Notes under the pieces: generated by a model
Seen by the model: only the letters and a program-made list of their open reading frames with translations
Told to the model about the DNA's origin: nothing
Database searches by the model: none
Shown: positions 1 through 7,436 of the stretch, one piece after another
Position numbering within the stretch: the first letter of the stretch is position 1
How the letters are laid out: every line of letters starts with the position of its first letter
Assembly (NCBI GenBank): GCA_023426365.1
Contig: JAFAAW010000027.1
Span: forward strand, 1-35,686
Source of the DNA: Pseudomonadota bacterium
GTDB lineage: Bacteria; Pseudomonadota; Alphaproteobacteria; Rhodospirillales; Magnetospirillaceae
DNA: 35,686 nucleotides
Direction: 5' to 3'
Translations under genes and position numbers: made by a program

Positions 1-454
1 CGAACAGGATGCCGTTGGGGTTGGTGATGATGACGGTGCCCTTGGCCGAGAGTTGGCCGAGGATGGTGCTGGCTCCGCTCCCAAGCACCCGGTTCAACGC
101 CTGCATCAACTGGTCGGCCTGGACGAATACCACCTTCTCGCCGGCGGCGATGTTGAAGCTCTGCCAGTCGATCACCAGCTTGTCCGAGTTCTGGATGACC
201 GCGATCTCGGTCGGGCTTTTGACCACGATCTGGCCGCTGCCCTCGGCGATGGTGCCGCCTTGCGGCAGGGCGCGGGCCGGCTGGGATGGAAGCGTCACCA
301 CCACGCTGAGCGCCGAGCAGGTCAGCAAGGCGGCTCGTAACGAGCGGAAGCGCGGCCCGATGTCCACGGGAGCGGGCGCGGTGCCCGTGGCATCGGTGCG
401 GGTGGTGGCAGCGATTTTGGCGCTACGGCAGGTCTTGCGGCGCATGCGGATCAT
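1..454 (-). CDS. Two-partner secretion exoprotein (TpsA/FhaB-type), N-terminal part, runs off the window
   Basis: Reading the minus strand from ATG at 454 gives 151 residues with no stop before the window edge. Residues 1-60 look like an extended signal peptide: basic start (MIRMRRKTCR), then a hydrophobic stretch ending in an AxA-type site (PARA-LPQGG). After it come the marks of the haemagglutination-activity/TPS domain: IDWQSFNIAAGEKVVF and, at the very edge, ITNPNGILF. Proteins of this family are exported by Sec and then threaded through a dedicated TpsB outer-membrane pore to form a large beta-helical adhesin or haemolysin. A strong GAGGGGG ribosome site sits about 9 nt before the ATG. 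The only nearby TpsB gene is the broken remnant just upstream, so secretion would need a pore encoded elsewhere. Total length is unknown because the 3' end lies outside the window. Confidence 0.88.
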   Translation of the reverse strand, partial: MIRMRRKTCRSAKIAATTRTDATGTAPAPVDIGPRFRSLRAALLTCSALSVVVTLPSQPARALPQGGTIAEGSGQIVVKSPTEIAVIQNSDKLVIDWQSFNIAAGEKVVFVQADQLMQALNRVLGSGASTILGQLSAKGTVIITNPNGILF

Positions 455-481
455 GATGTGAACCCCCTCGTGACGGTGCGG

Positions 482-890
482 CTAGAAGCGCACCACCAAG
501 CCCAGATATCCCCAAATGTCCTTGCCGCCCCGTTCGCCGGTTTGGCCAGTTCGGCGGTAAGAGCAAGCTGATCTGTCAGGTCGGGGCGCAGGCCTAGCCC
601 TGCCGAGGCCAAGCCGCGGCGGCAGGTGCTCTCGCCGTGATTGATTTCGGCGGGGTCGGAGCCACGGCCGTAATGGCTGCCGCCCAGGCCGAACTGTTCC
701 GCCGACAGCAGGGGCGAGCCCGCCCATTGTCGCGTCAGGCCGATCAGCAGGTTGAAAAAATCGTTCAGGCGCTGGGTGCGGGTGGCCTCCGGCGTGCTTT
801 TGAAAAAGTCGGAATGCTCCCCGCTCACCGAAAGGGCGGGCGATCCGGTCCGGCGGGCGGTGATGGCTGCCGCGCGCTTGAAACCCTCGG
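482..890 (-). pseudogene. Remnant of TpsB/ShlB/FhaC-family outer-membrane transporter
   Basis: The minus strand carries the C-terminal barrel part of an Omp85-type TPS transporter in pieces. One frame (about 890-545) reads DFFNLLIGLTRQWAGSPLLS followed by AEQFGLGGSHYGRGSDPAEI, a signature of this family. It runs on to LTAELAKPANG. The natural ending (GGKDIWGYLGLVVRF and stop at 482) is in another frame, so there is a frameshift near 530-545. Between SDPAEI and ASAGLGLR the usual 40-50 residues of barrel strands are missing. Nothing resembling the POTRA or N-terminal plug regions is found upstream. The remnant ends 27 nt before tpsA, the normal tpsB-tpsA order. Interpretation as a pseudogene is firm; what removed the 5' part is not visible. 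Confidence 0.82.
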
Positions 891-1035
891 CGGCGATTGA
901 GAACGAACGTCGCCGCTTCTGCCCCCTCGGGCGCTTCTCCCCCCAGTCGTGGCGGAGGGACCACGTCCAGCCCTTCGGAACGCGGTCGCTCCGACGCCTC
1001 GTGTCGGCGCTCGATAGGCGCGCCGCGCTCGGCAA

Positions 1036-1284
1036 TGTCGGCTGAGTAAATGTAGGTATTTTTGCAGTAGTTGTAATGTTTTTGATAAATAGTTGTTAAT
1101 CACCTGCTGTCGCTGTCCCTTGATGGAATGTGCTTTAATGGATTATTGCGTTTGTTTCTGATATTATCATGCCAATGCGGCTGCGCCATCTTCAAGGCGC
1201 TTTTATAAATGCAGGTTTAGAAACGCAGCGCACCCTTTCCACGGCAGTTCGAATTTAATCAGCGCAACTCGCGTTAATCGTCTA
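1036..1284. other. Non-coding, AT-rich gap
   Basis: No supported gene in about 250 bases. The stretch 1045-1170 is clearly richer in A and T than its surroundings. It separates the broken tpsB from the IS5 relic and probably marks the breakpoint where the tpsB 5' end was lost. No promoter or RNA gene could be assigned. Confidence 0.5.
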
Positions 1285-1299
1285 GGGTCAGGACTCATA
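1285..1299. repeat. Probable surviving terminal repeat of the IS5-family relic
   Basis: The sequence GGGTCAGGACTCATA lies at the 3' end of the transposase remnant, overlaps its stop codon region and is preceded by CTAG, which fits ends of the IS427/IS5 type. No matching inverted copy was found at the other side (1900-2100), so only one end seems to remain. Confidence 0.45.
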
Positions 1300-1900
1300 A
1301 CCAGTAACTGACGATGGCCGCGCTGCAAACCGCCGCCAGGAAATTAACGGCGCGGCGGTCATATCGGGTCGCGATCCGGCGGAAGTCCTTGAGGCGGCAG
1401 AACATGCGCTCGATGGCGTTGCGGTCGCGGTAGAGGACTGGCGAGAAGCAGTTCTTCCAGCGCCGGTTGACCTTGGACGGAATGTTGGGCGCGGTGCCCA
1501 TGCTTTCGATCTTGGCGCGCACGGGATTGCTGTTATAGCCCTTGTCGCCATGCAGGATGCTGGTCTTGGGCATGACGTCGAGCAAGGTGTCTGCGGCGGT
1601 GCAATCGGCGACCTGGCCGCCTGTCAGCAGGAAGGCGATGGGGCGGCAAAACGCATTGGTCGGGGCATGGATCTTCGTGGTGCGACCGCCACGCGAGCGA
1701 CCAATCGCCTGCGCCCGTTCCCCCCTTTTCCACCTGCGGCGCAACGGTGCGCTTTCACCGCCGACGAGTCGATCAGCACCTGCGCCGGAGGCCCGTCTGC
1801 CGACGCCAGCGCATGAAAGATTTCTGCCAGATGCCTTTGTCCGCCCATCCGACGCAACGGAAGACACTCGGACAACAACGGCTTGCGGTTGATCTGTCAG
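1295..1900 (-). pseudogene. IS5-family (IS427-like) transposase remnant
   Basis: Fragments of a DDE transposase in several frames on the minus strand. The N-terminal piece (around 1860-1730) reads ADKGIWQK in one frame, then FHALASADGPPAQVLIDSSA and VKAHRCAAGGKGG in the next. The C-terminal piece (about 1715-1295) reads AIGRSRGGRTTKIHA, LLTGGQVADCTAADTLL, HGDKGYNSNPVRAKIE, RNAIERMFCRLKDFRRIATR and ends VSYWL. The change of frame at the A4G6 run (1720-1729) is where two-ORF IS5 elements normally shift by programmed frameshift. The earlier shift near 1840 is an extra lesion, and the first 40-50 residues (DNA-binding part) are missing. The element is therefore dead. It lies between the tpsB remnant and the KfrA-like gene. 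Confidence 0.8.
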
Positions 1901-1974
1901 GGCGTCCTTAATGGTTACGGTCATGCTACGCAGATCGTGACGCTTTGAAACCGGGTATCTTCGGCAGATTTGTA

Positions 1975-2940
1975 TCAGGACGAGTGCGCGTCCTGGCGAA
2001 TTCGTCTTGCCATCTCGCAGAATTCCGAGTCGGAGGCCGCTTCCTCTATCGCGGAACGGTATTTGGAGTATGAGCTCTTCGTGATCCCACAAACGTCGAG
2101 AGCCTCGTAAATTCCAGCGCCCGATTTGCGCAATCGTCTGTATTCGAGTATGGCGCTGAAGGGGTGGGTTTTCTCGAAGGCCGGCCGGCCGACAGACATG
2201 CCTCGTTCTCGGGCGTTTTGATGGGCAAGTTTTATGCGCTCAACCTGATATTCCTTATCTGTCTTCGAGCTGTAAGAAATGCTGGGTCGGACCCTGCTTG
2301 GCTTGTCGCGAGAGCTAAGTCCCCACGTATTGTATCCGGTCCTTATTACGTCTTTCCGCTCTTTGGCTCTGGTAGAGAGGGCGTTATTGACCGCCCGTGA
2401 TGGCTCTTTAACGAACTTGAATCCTTGTGCTTCAAGGGTATACGCAATTCTCCATGTAGCCATTGGCTGGCCATGCTCTTCCAACATGTGAATTGCTGCG
2501 TCTGAGATGCTCATCCCCTGGAACGAGATCTGATCGCTATTCATCTTAGATTTGCTGGGGTCTGATCTGGGAGCCTGGTGCTCGACCATTGCTCTTGTTT
2601 CCGCCAGCTCACCCTGAAGCTGCGCGACCGTATTCTTTAGGTGCGCTATTGCCGCTAAGAGGCCCTCGTCGCTCTCCCTGGTCGCCTTGCTCTGATGGGG
2701 TAGGGTGGCCGTTGCTTCCGACCGATCCTTCGGTGCTTGTGACTTTCGGGCTGATGGTGGTCTCATTCTTTTCCACAAACCGCGTGCGTCCATTGCCCTC
2801 AGGTCACTGGCAATTGAATCGGTACCGCCGCATCCGAGAGCCTTCTTCACGTTCCGGTTCGTTGGCTTTGTACCGGAACGAATCAGTTCCAGTGCTGTCG
2901 CTTGGACTTTTTCCTTGGAAGCCGTTCGTTTGCGCGGCAT
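1975..2940 (-). CDS. KfrA-like DNA-binding protein with coiled coil and extra winged-helix domain
   Basis: 321 residues. Residues 5-50 (SKEKVQATALELIRSGTKPT ... TDSIASDLRAM) match the helix-turn-helix N-terminus of plasmid KfrA-type proteins. Residues about 90-125 (LLAAIAHLKNTVAQLQGELA) form a coiled coil. A second domain at about 143-212 (MSISDAAIHMLEEHGQPM ... NTWGLSS) looks like a HARE-HTH/winged-helix fold. The tail (ERIKLAHQNARERGMSVGRP, then a KSGAGIYEA segment) resembles the C-terminal linker and HTH of serine recombinases. This domain string is unusual. Family knowledge suggests a DNA-binding protein that autoregulates; the three GTACCGGTAC palindromes just upstream are good candidate operators. 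ATG 2940 has a GGGAG site. Base composition is less GC-rich than the chromosome at the right. Its true role (partition-like, excision control or regulator of the recombinase) is not established. Confidence 0.65.
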   Translation of the reverse strand: MPRKRTASKEKVQATALELIRSGTKPTNRNVKKALGCGGTDSIASDLRAMDARGLWKRMRPPSARKSQAPKDRSEATATLPHQSKATRESDEGLLAAIAHLKNTVAQLQGELAETRAMVEHQAPRSDPSKSKMNSDQISFQGMSISDAAIHMLEEHGQPMATWRIAYTLEAQGFKFVKEPSRAVNNALSTRAKERKDVIRTGYNTWGLSSRDKPSRVRPSISYSSKTDKEYQVERIKLAHQNARERGMSVGRPAFEKTHPFSAILEYRRLRKSGAGIYEALDVCGITKSSYSKYRSAIEEAASDSEFCEMARRIRQDAHSS

Positions 2941-2974
2941 TGGCCTGCTCCCGTTGGGGCGCGATCCCGAAGAC

Positions 2975-3054
2975 GTACCGGTACAACATGGGAGGCGAAA
3001 GGCGGCGTTGCCACACAGTGTACCGGTACAAATGGGGGCTATTTGTACCGGTAC
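2975..3054. promoter_or_regulatory. Three perfect GTACCGGTAC palindromes, putative operator array
   Basis: Identical 10-bp palindromes at 2975-2984, 3020-3029 and 3045-3054; the middle one extends to 12 bp (TGTACCGGTACA). Their centres are 45 and 25 bp apart. They lie 35-115 bp upstream of the KfrA-like start codon, which fits autorepression. Related half-matches (TTTGTACCGGAACG near 2868) occur inside the start of that gene. The array also lies about 250 bp upstream of the recombinase gene on the other strand, so it could control both. Confidence 0.65.
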
Positions 3055-3308
3055 GAGAGTTGTGATTGCCGAAGGCGGTTTCGACGCCGTTGCGGCCGCG
3101 CTAGTGGTTTCAGGCTATCGTGTTGAATTTAATGTATAAAGCCTGATTTATGAGGGCGCTGCGGAAAGCCCCTGTTCCCACAGGTCTGCTAAGGATGTAT
3201 GGCCGCAAAGGGTAGGGCGGCGAAGAATATATAGAGCTTGCGCGGCCACTACGGAGTGGGCGCCGGCAGCGCCAAATGCGGGGCTATTGCCGTGTTTGGA
3301 GCGCCTTA

Positions 3309-4568
3309 ATGTCCACGAACCCCCGGCAACTCGAATTGCCTCTCACCTACCGCACTTTGGAGACGCCCGGCGGGCGCTACACGCTCCATGTCATCGGGCC
3401 GCGCGGTGACCTGCATGTGACGCTGACCTTGGCGGCGGCTTACTTTCTCGAATGCTTCGCCGCAGCTACCGCTAGGAAATATCTCAGCATCTGCATGCGC
3501 TTTGTGGCTTGGTGCGCGGTCTCAGGGCTATGTTCCCTCAGTCCCGATTCGGCGCCGGGCCTTGCCGCCGAATTTCTCCGTTGCCAATACGGGGCCAAAG
3601 TAAGGCGAAGGGGCGGGCTGTATGTCGTCGTCCCAGTGGCCCACAGTGCCTCGACGCTGCGGGGCGCGGTTGCCGCGCTGATCGCCTACTGCGATTGCTT
3701 GATCGACCACGGATTTCTGGCATGCCCGCTCAATCCGCTGACGGGCATGCGGCCCTTCCGGCAAACGGCCCACAGGACACGCGCCGATGGCTCTTCGGGA
3801 CTTTTCATGGTCAAGGGCGCGCCCTGGAAGCTGCGCCGGATCCCCGATCCCCTCTTGCGCGAGTTGATCACCCAAGCCGCGATCGATAACCGCTGGCCGG
3901 CCTGGGCCGGCGTCCTGGCTGAACTCCTCTTCGAAACCGGCAGCCGGCTCGGCGAAGCCTGCGCGCTGACGATCGGCGACTGGGCAAAGTTCGGCTTTCG
4001 CGGTGAAATCGACGCCCCGTCCAAGGGGAGTGGGGGAAGACGGGTCAAGACGCTAGTTCTTGGCCGCTCCGCCCTCGAGAGGCTGCGCCTCTATATGGAC
4101 GGCCCACGCAGCCAGCTCAGCGGTCACACGTTGGCCGACCTCCAGGCGATGGCCGCGCGCGATCTGCGGCTGGTGGCCGACATGCCGCTGCTCCTCAACC
4201 TGGCCGGTTCCGCGCCGAACGCCACGGTGTTCCGTGACGATTATTGGACGCCGGCGGCGCGCTGCCTGGGGCTCTTGGATAGCCCCCACTACGCGCGCCA
4301 TTGGTTCGTCACCAATGCGGTGGCCCAAATCGAAGCTGAATGTGGCGATGGCCCCCTGATGGACCGCGAGTTGGACTTGCTTTGCCATTACATGCACTGG
4401 CGAAACGGAGAGATGCTCTATGCATACGGCGGCGTTCGCGCCATCCTGGCGCGCCACAGAGCGGCCGAGGCCCGTCAATGGGTCTCCTTCGAGCTCTTCC
4501 AGAGGGCTGAACTCAGGATTCAGCGCCATCCCGATCTGCGGCGGCTGGTTGGCGAGCGAGTTCCCTGA
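3309..4568 (+). CDS. Tyrosine recombinase (integrase) of an accessory element
   Basis: 419 residues from ATG 3309, chosen over the upstream in-frame start because GGAG lies nine bases before it. The catalytic domain is recognisable: box I arginine R213 in LFETGSRLGEACAL, a plausible lysine near K247, HxxR as H327-Y-A-R330, then HW at 363-364 (HYMHWRNGEMLYAYGG) with the nucleophile Y371 or Y373. The N-terminal half (residues about 40-135) should be the core-binding domain. Tyrosine recombinases cut and rejoin DNA at attachment sites. The next gene starts 20 nt before this one stops, so the two are translationally linked. This resembles accessory elements that carry a recombinase plus partner proteins, as in Tn554-like or gamma-mobile-trio elements. 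Assignment to a named group is a guess. Confidence 0.8.
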   Translation: MSTNPRQLELPLTYRTLETPGGRYTLHVIGPRGDLHVTLTLAAAYFLECFAAATARKYLSICMRFVAWCAVSGLCSLSPDSAPGLAAEFLRCQYGAKVRRRGGLYVVVPVAHSASTLRGAVAALIAYCDCLIDHGFLACPLNPLTGMRPFRQTAHRTRADGSSGLFMVKGAPWKLRRIPDPLLRELITQAAIDNRWPAWAGVLAELLFETGSRLGEACALTIGDWAKFGFRGEIDAPSKGSGGRRVKTLVLGRSALERLRLYMDGPRSQLSGHTLADLQAMAARDLRLVADMPLLLNLAGSAPNATVFRDDYWTPAARCLGLLDSPHYARHWFVTNAVAQIEAECGDGPLMDRELDLLCHYMHWRNGEMLYAYGGVRAILARHRAAEARQWVSFELFQRAELRIQRHPDLRRLVGERVP

Positions 4569-5136
4569 CCTCGTCGCGGCGCTTCCCGACAATTTTCACC
4601 TCCCGGTGCCGTCGGTCGCCAACGACGAACTGCCAACGGTGCGGCGGGTGCTGACCCGGCTGCTAAGAGAGAAGTCCCAGCCCTACTTCCCCTGGATGGT
4701 CGCCGGGGCTCTGGCCTCGCTGTCCTGCGTCGCCGCCCGAACCGTCGAAACGTCGGTGGGCATCGTCGCCCGCGGATTGGCTCGCCTTTTTGACAGATTG
4801 GCAATCGCCCAACTCAGCGACTACCAGCCGCAGGTCCATGTCGCCGCAGCGGCCGCCGGGCACATCCCCGGCCTCACGCCATCCATGGTGGTCGCCTTTA
4901 TCGATGGGTGCCGGGCGCTGCAGCGGGCGTTGGACGACTGGCTCGCCCTCAATCCCGACTGCCGCCCGCTTTTGGCCGGATATCAGGTTCCGCCGCTGGC
5001 CGATGCCCGCCGGCTGCGGCGGCACCTGCAACGTTCGCACAGCCTGTCCCCGGGCCGGCAGGCGCTGGAGGAACGCCGCGACAGGTTGATGCAGATCTAC
5101 GACGATCTGCCGCGCCTGGGGGCGCAGCGGGAGGAC

Positions 5137-5153
5137 GGACTGACCTGTTCCCC
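5137..5153. repeat. Left IS end: GGAC duplication plus inverted repeat
   Basis: GGAC at 5137-5140 is the target copy; TGACCTGTTCCCC at 5141-5153 is the terminal repeat, matching the right end exactly. Confidence 0.9.
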
Positions 5154-5166
5154 TGATTGTGTCCGG

Positions 5167-6072
5167 TCAGAGGTGGAGTCCCGTCTCCCTGTGATGCCCG
5201 AAGTGGGCGGTGATGGCAATGTGGGCCGGGGCATGCCCCGGCCCACATTGCGTTGAAAATTCTCTAGCGGCCCCCGCCGGGGTATCGCCGCCGAGGGCGG
5301 TGTGGGGCCGTACGTGGTTATAGTCGTGCCGCCAGGCTGCCAGGACGGCCCGAGCGTGCGTCACCGAGGTGAACAGCGTCTCGTTGAGGCACTCGTCCCT
5401 GAGCTTGCCGTTGAAGCTCTCGACGAAAGCATTCTGGGTCGGCTTGCCTGGGGCGATGTAGTGCCATTGTATGCAATGATCCTGGCTCCAGCGCAGGATG
5501 GCGACACTGGTGAACTCGGTACCGTTGTCGGACACCACCATGCGTGGCCTGCCGCGCCGGACCATCAGGGCGTCCAGCTCGCGGGCGACACGGGCGCCCG
5601 ACAGCGAGGTGTCGGCCACCAGCGCCAGGCATTCGCGGGTGAAGTCGTCTACCACGGCCAGGACGCGGAATCGCCGGCCATCGGTGAAGGCGTCGGAGAC
5701 GAAATCCAGCGACCAACGTTGATCGGGGCCGAGCGGGAGCGCCATCGGCGCCCGCGTTCCCAGCGCCCGCTTGCGGCCGGTTCGGCGCCGCACCGCCAAT
5801 TTTTCCTCGCGGTAAAGCCGCAACAGCTTCTTGCGGTTCATCGCCATGCCCTCGCGGGCGAGCAAGATGCCCAGCCGCCGGAAGCCGAACCGGCGGCGCT
5901 CGGCCGCCAGTTCGCGCAACCGCAACCGGATCGGCGCGTCGTCGGGACGGCGCGAGCGATAGCGCACCACCCGCCGTGACACCCCGACGATCAGACACGC
6001 CCGACGCTCGCTCAACCCGAACACTTCTCGGGCATGAGCGACGGCGCTTCGCCTGGCGGCGGGCGTCACCAT
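5167..6072 (-). CDS. IS3-family transposase OrfB (DDE catalytic subunit)
   Basis: 301 residues if started at ATG 6072; in practice it is probably made as an OrfAB fusion by -1 shifting at the A7 run that overlaps this ATG. Residues 10-110 contain the HTH_21-like region (FGLSERRACLIVGVSRRVVR). The rve integrase core follows with all three acidic residues: D123 in WSLDFVSDAF, D182 in VVSDNGTEFTS and E218 in NAFVESFNGKLRDECLNE. The tail has the usual YNHVRPHTALGGDTPA. It cuts and joins IS ends. The stop lies 26 nt inside the left inverted repeat. No lesion is seen. Confidence 0.92.
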   Translation of the reverse strand: MVTPAARRSAVAHAREVFGLSERRACLIVGVSRRVVRYRSRRPDDAPIRLRLRELAAERRRFGFRRLGILLAREGMAMNRKKLLRLYREEKLAVRRRTGRKRALGTRAPMALPLGPDQRWSLDFVSDAFTDGRRFRVLAVVDDFTRECLALVADTSLSGARVARELDALMVRRGRPRMVVSDNGTEFTSVAILRWSQDHCIQWHYIAPGKPTQNAFVESFNGKLRDECLNETLFTSVTHARAVLAAWRHDYNHVRPHTALGGDTPAGAAREFSTQCGPGHAPAHIAITAHFGHHRETGLHL

Positions 6073-6332
6073 TTTTTTGACGACAGCTCCTTCAAAACCG
6101 CGTTGTCGAGCATGGCCTCGGCCAGCAGCTTCTTGAGCCGCGCGTTCTCGTCCTCCAGCGCTTTCAACCGCTTGGCCTCCGACACCTCCAGGCCGCCGTA
6201 CTTGGCCTTCCACTTGTAAAACGTGGCGCTCGAAATCCCGTGCCGGCGGCACACGTCCGCCGTCGCCGCACCGGCCTCCTGCTCCTTCAGGAGCCCGATG
6301 ATTTGTTCCTCCGAAAACCTGCTCCGCTTCAT
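6066..6332 (-). CDS. IS3-family transposase OrfA (HTH, end-binding)
   Basis: 88 residues, MKRSRFSEEQIIGLLKEQEA at the start. The HTH_Tnp_1 fold covers residues 5-55 (VCRRHGISSATFYKWKAKYG), followed by a leucine-zipper-like coil (ALEDENARLKKLLAEAMLDN) used for dimerisation. It binds the inverted repeats and regulates transposition. It ends SSKKW at 6066 and overlaps orfB by 7 nt at the slippery A run. Confidence 0.92.
   Translation of the reverse strand: MKRSRFSEEQIIGLLKEQEAGAATADVCRRHGISSATFYKWKAKYGGLEVSEAKRLKALEDENARLKKLLAEAMLDNAVLKELSSKKW
6072..6078 (-). promoter_or_regulatory. A7 programmed -1 frameshift site between orfA and orfB
   Basis: The minus strand reads TCA AAA AAA TGG in the orfA frame; slipping back one base at AAAAAAA enters the orfB frame (AAA AAA ATG GTG). 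This is the usual means of making the IS3 OrfAB transposase. Confidence 0.8.
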
Positions 6333-6385
6333 CTCGTCCGTCTCCTCGCTGGGGACGGACTCTACCTCAAACTGGGTACATTCGC

Positions 6386-6402
6386 GGGGAACAGGTCAGG
6401 AC
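6386..6402. repeat. Right IS end: inverted repeat plus GGAC duplication
   Basis: GGGGAACAGGTCA at 6386-6398 is the exact inverse of the left end; GGAC at 6399-6402 is the second target copy. Confidence 0.9.
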
Positions 6403-6716
6403 CTTTGCTAAGTGCCCCCCCTATGTCGTCGTGCCCAGTTCATGGAGTCCGTGATTTGCGCCAACTGGACATCTGCGGCGCTCTCATCACGGCCCGAAGT
6501 GGCGTGGCCACGTCCCCGTTGCTACGGCTTGCCTGTCGGAAAACGAATCGTGCGCCGAAGAGGGGTTGAGCCACTAAAGGCTGTGAGGCTAGGATAAGGT
6601 TGTCTTTCGGCCAAGCGAGTTCAAGGACCTGGGTAATAGCCCAACCTTTTCCGCGCTTATTTCATTCGGCCACAATGGCCCTTTCCTTCGCCCCTTGACC
6701 GCGCGATAGGCCGGCC

Positions 6717-7436
6717 ATGGGCGTATTGGACGACTTTGCTCGGCAAGTTGGATGGAACCTGTCGCAGACCAATGTGATTGTCGAGGGCACTTCCGACGTC
6801 AGATTGTTTTTGCGCGCGTCGGAGTTGCACAGACAAGCATTTGCTGTGCCTATCCTAGATGCACATTTCCAAGTCTGTGCGGCCGGACAGCGTGATGACG
6901 GAGGCGTTGAAGGTGTAAATCGCATGCTCGTCACCGCACAACAACTCGCTGTAGGCGACCGCCACCGGGACGGCGGTCAACGCTATCGTTTCATCGGCCT
7001 TCTTGACAATGACCCGGCAGGTCGGCGCGGCCTTAATCGGCTCACGGATTTCACCAGCCGCCTTCAAGCATTCAGGGACATCTTCTTACTTTTTCCAGAC
7101 ATGCCGATTTGCGACAATCGCGGGATGGCATATGTGCAAGAGAAATCGCGTCACCTAAAAAAACATTTCAACAATTCCCGTTTTGAAATTGAAGATCTTA
7201 TTTCAGAGCGCCTGGTAACGCGCTTTGAAAAGCTATTTCCTGGCGCGATCGTCAACAAAGAGCACAGCGGGACGCGGCATCACTATCATTTCAGCCGAGC
7301 AGGTAAGGTGGAATTCCAGAAGTTCGCTCTGAGCGAGGGGAAGGCGGAAGACTTCGCGGATTTTTTTGCGGTCACTAAGGCGCTGCGCAGTTACCTCCAA
7401 GTGGACCACGCCCAAATCCGAACTCTCCCTTGGTAA
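6717..7436 (+). CDS. Stand-alone TOPRIM-domain protein, possible nuclease
   Basis: 239 residues. The first half looks like a TOPRIM fold: a strand ending in the conserved glutamate (NVIVEGTSD, E23) and later a strand with an acidic pair (FIGLLDNDPAG, D97 and D99), the metal-binding pattern of OLD-family nucleases and primases. No ATPase domain is present, unlike OLD proteins. The second half (FEIEDLISERLVTRFEKLFP and on) is unassigned. Middle codons are more AT-rich than the neighbours, a sign of transfer. The ribosome site before ATG 6717 is weak. The gene runs convergently into a truncated phage endolysin, overlapping it by 62 bp, so its last residues may come from a fusion junction. A role in phage defence is possible but only inferred from fold and setting. 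Confidence 0.55.
   Translation: MGVLDDFARQVGWNLSQTNVIVEGTSDVRLFLRASELHRQAFAVPILDAHFQVCAAGQRDDGGVEGVNRMLVTAQQLAVGDRHRDGGQRYRFIGLLDNDPAGRRGLNRLTDFTSRLQAFRDIFLLFPDMPICDNRGMAYVQEKSRHLKKHFNNSRFEIEDLISERLVTRFEKLFPGAIVNKEHSGTRHHYHFSRAGKVEFQKFALSEGKAEDFADFFAVTKALRSYLQVDHAQIRTLPW

Larger units (their letters stand above)
5141..6398 (-). mobile_element. IS3-family insertion sequence, IS407-like group, 1258 bp, complete
   Basis: Both ends carry a perfect 13-bp inverted repeat TGACCTGTTCCCC (5141-5153 and, inverted, 6386-6398). Each is followed outward by GGAC (5137-5140 and 6399-6402), a 4-bp target duplication as is usual for the IS407 group. The two overlapping transposase genes are intact and joined by an A7 frameshift site. 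With perfect ends, duplication and open frames, this is the youngest event in the left region. Confidence 0.92.
4549..6569 (+). pseudogene. Recombinase partner protein gene, split by an IS407-group insertion
   Basis: The reading frame opens at TTG 4549 (ASEFPDLVAALPDNF), overlapping the recombinase end. It runs to 5140, where the IS begins. Removing the IS and one GGAC copy joins 5140 to 6403 in the same frame (QREDG then PLLSAPPMSSCPVHG) and continues to TGA at 6567-6569. This gives about 252 residues. The mostly helical protein (FPWMVAGALASLSCVAARTV, LTPSMVVAFIDGCRALQRAL) has no family I can name. Its coupling to the recombinase suggests an accessory factor in integration or excision. As it stands the gene ends in the left end of the IS, so the product loses its last 55 or so residues. 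Confidence 0.7.

Noticed and set aside
1295..2092. Single 265-codon frame through the IS5 relic and into the KfrA-like gene
   Set aside because: Only its second half is transposase; the first half is out-of-frame sequence from the decayed region and from the neighbouring gene.
3060..3139. Short GTG-started frame (VIAEGGFDAVAAALVV)
   Set aside because: Only about 26 codons, no ribosome site, and located between the operator array and the recombinase; not enough to call a gene.
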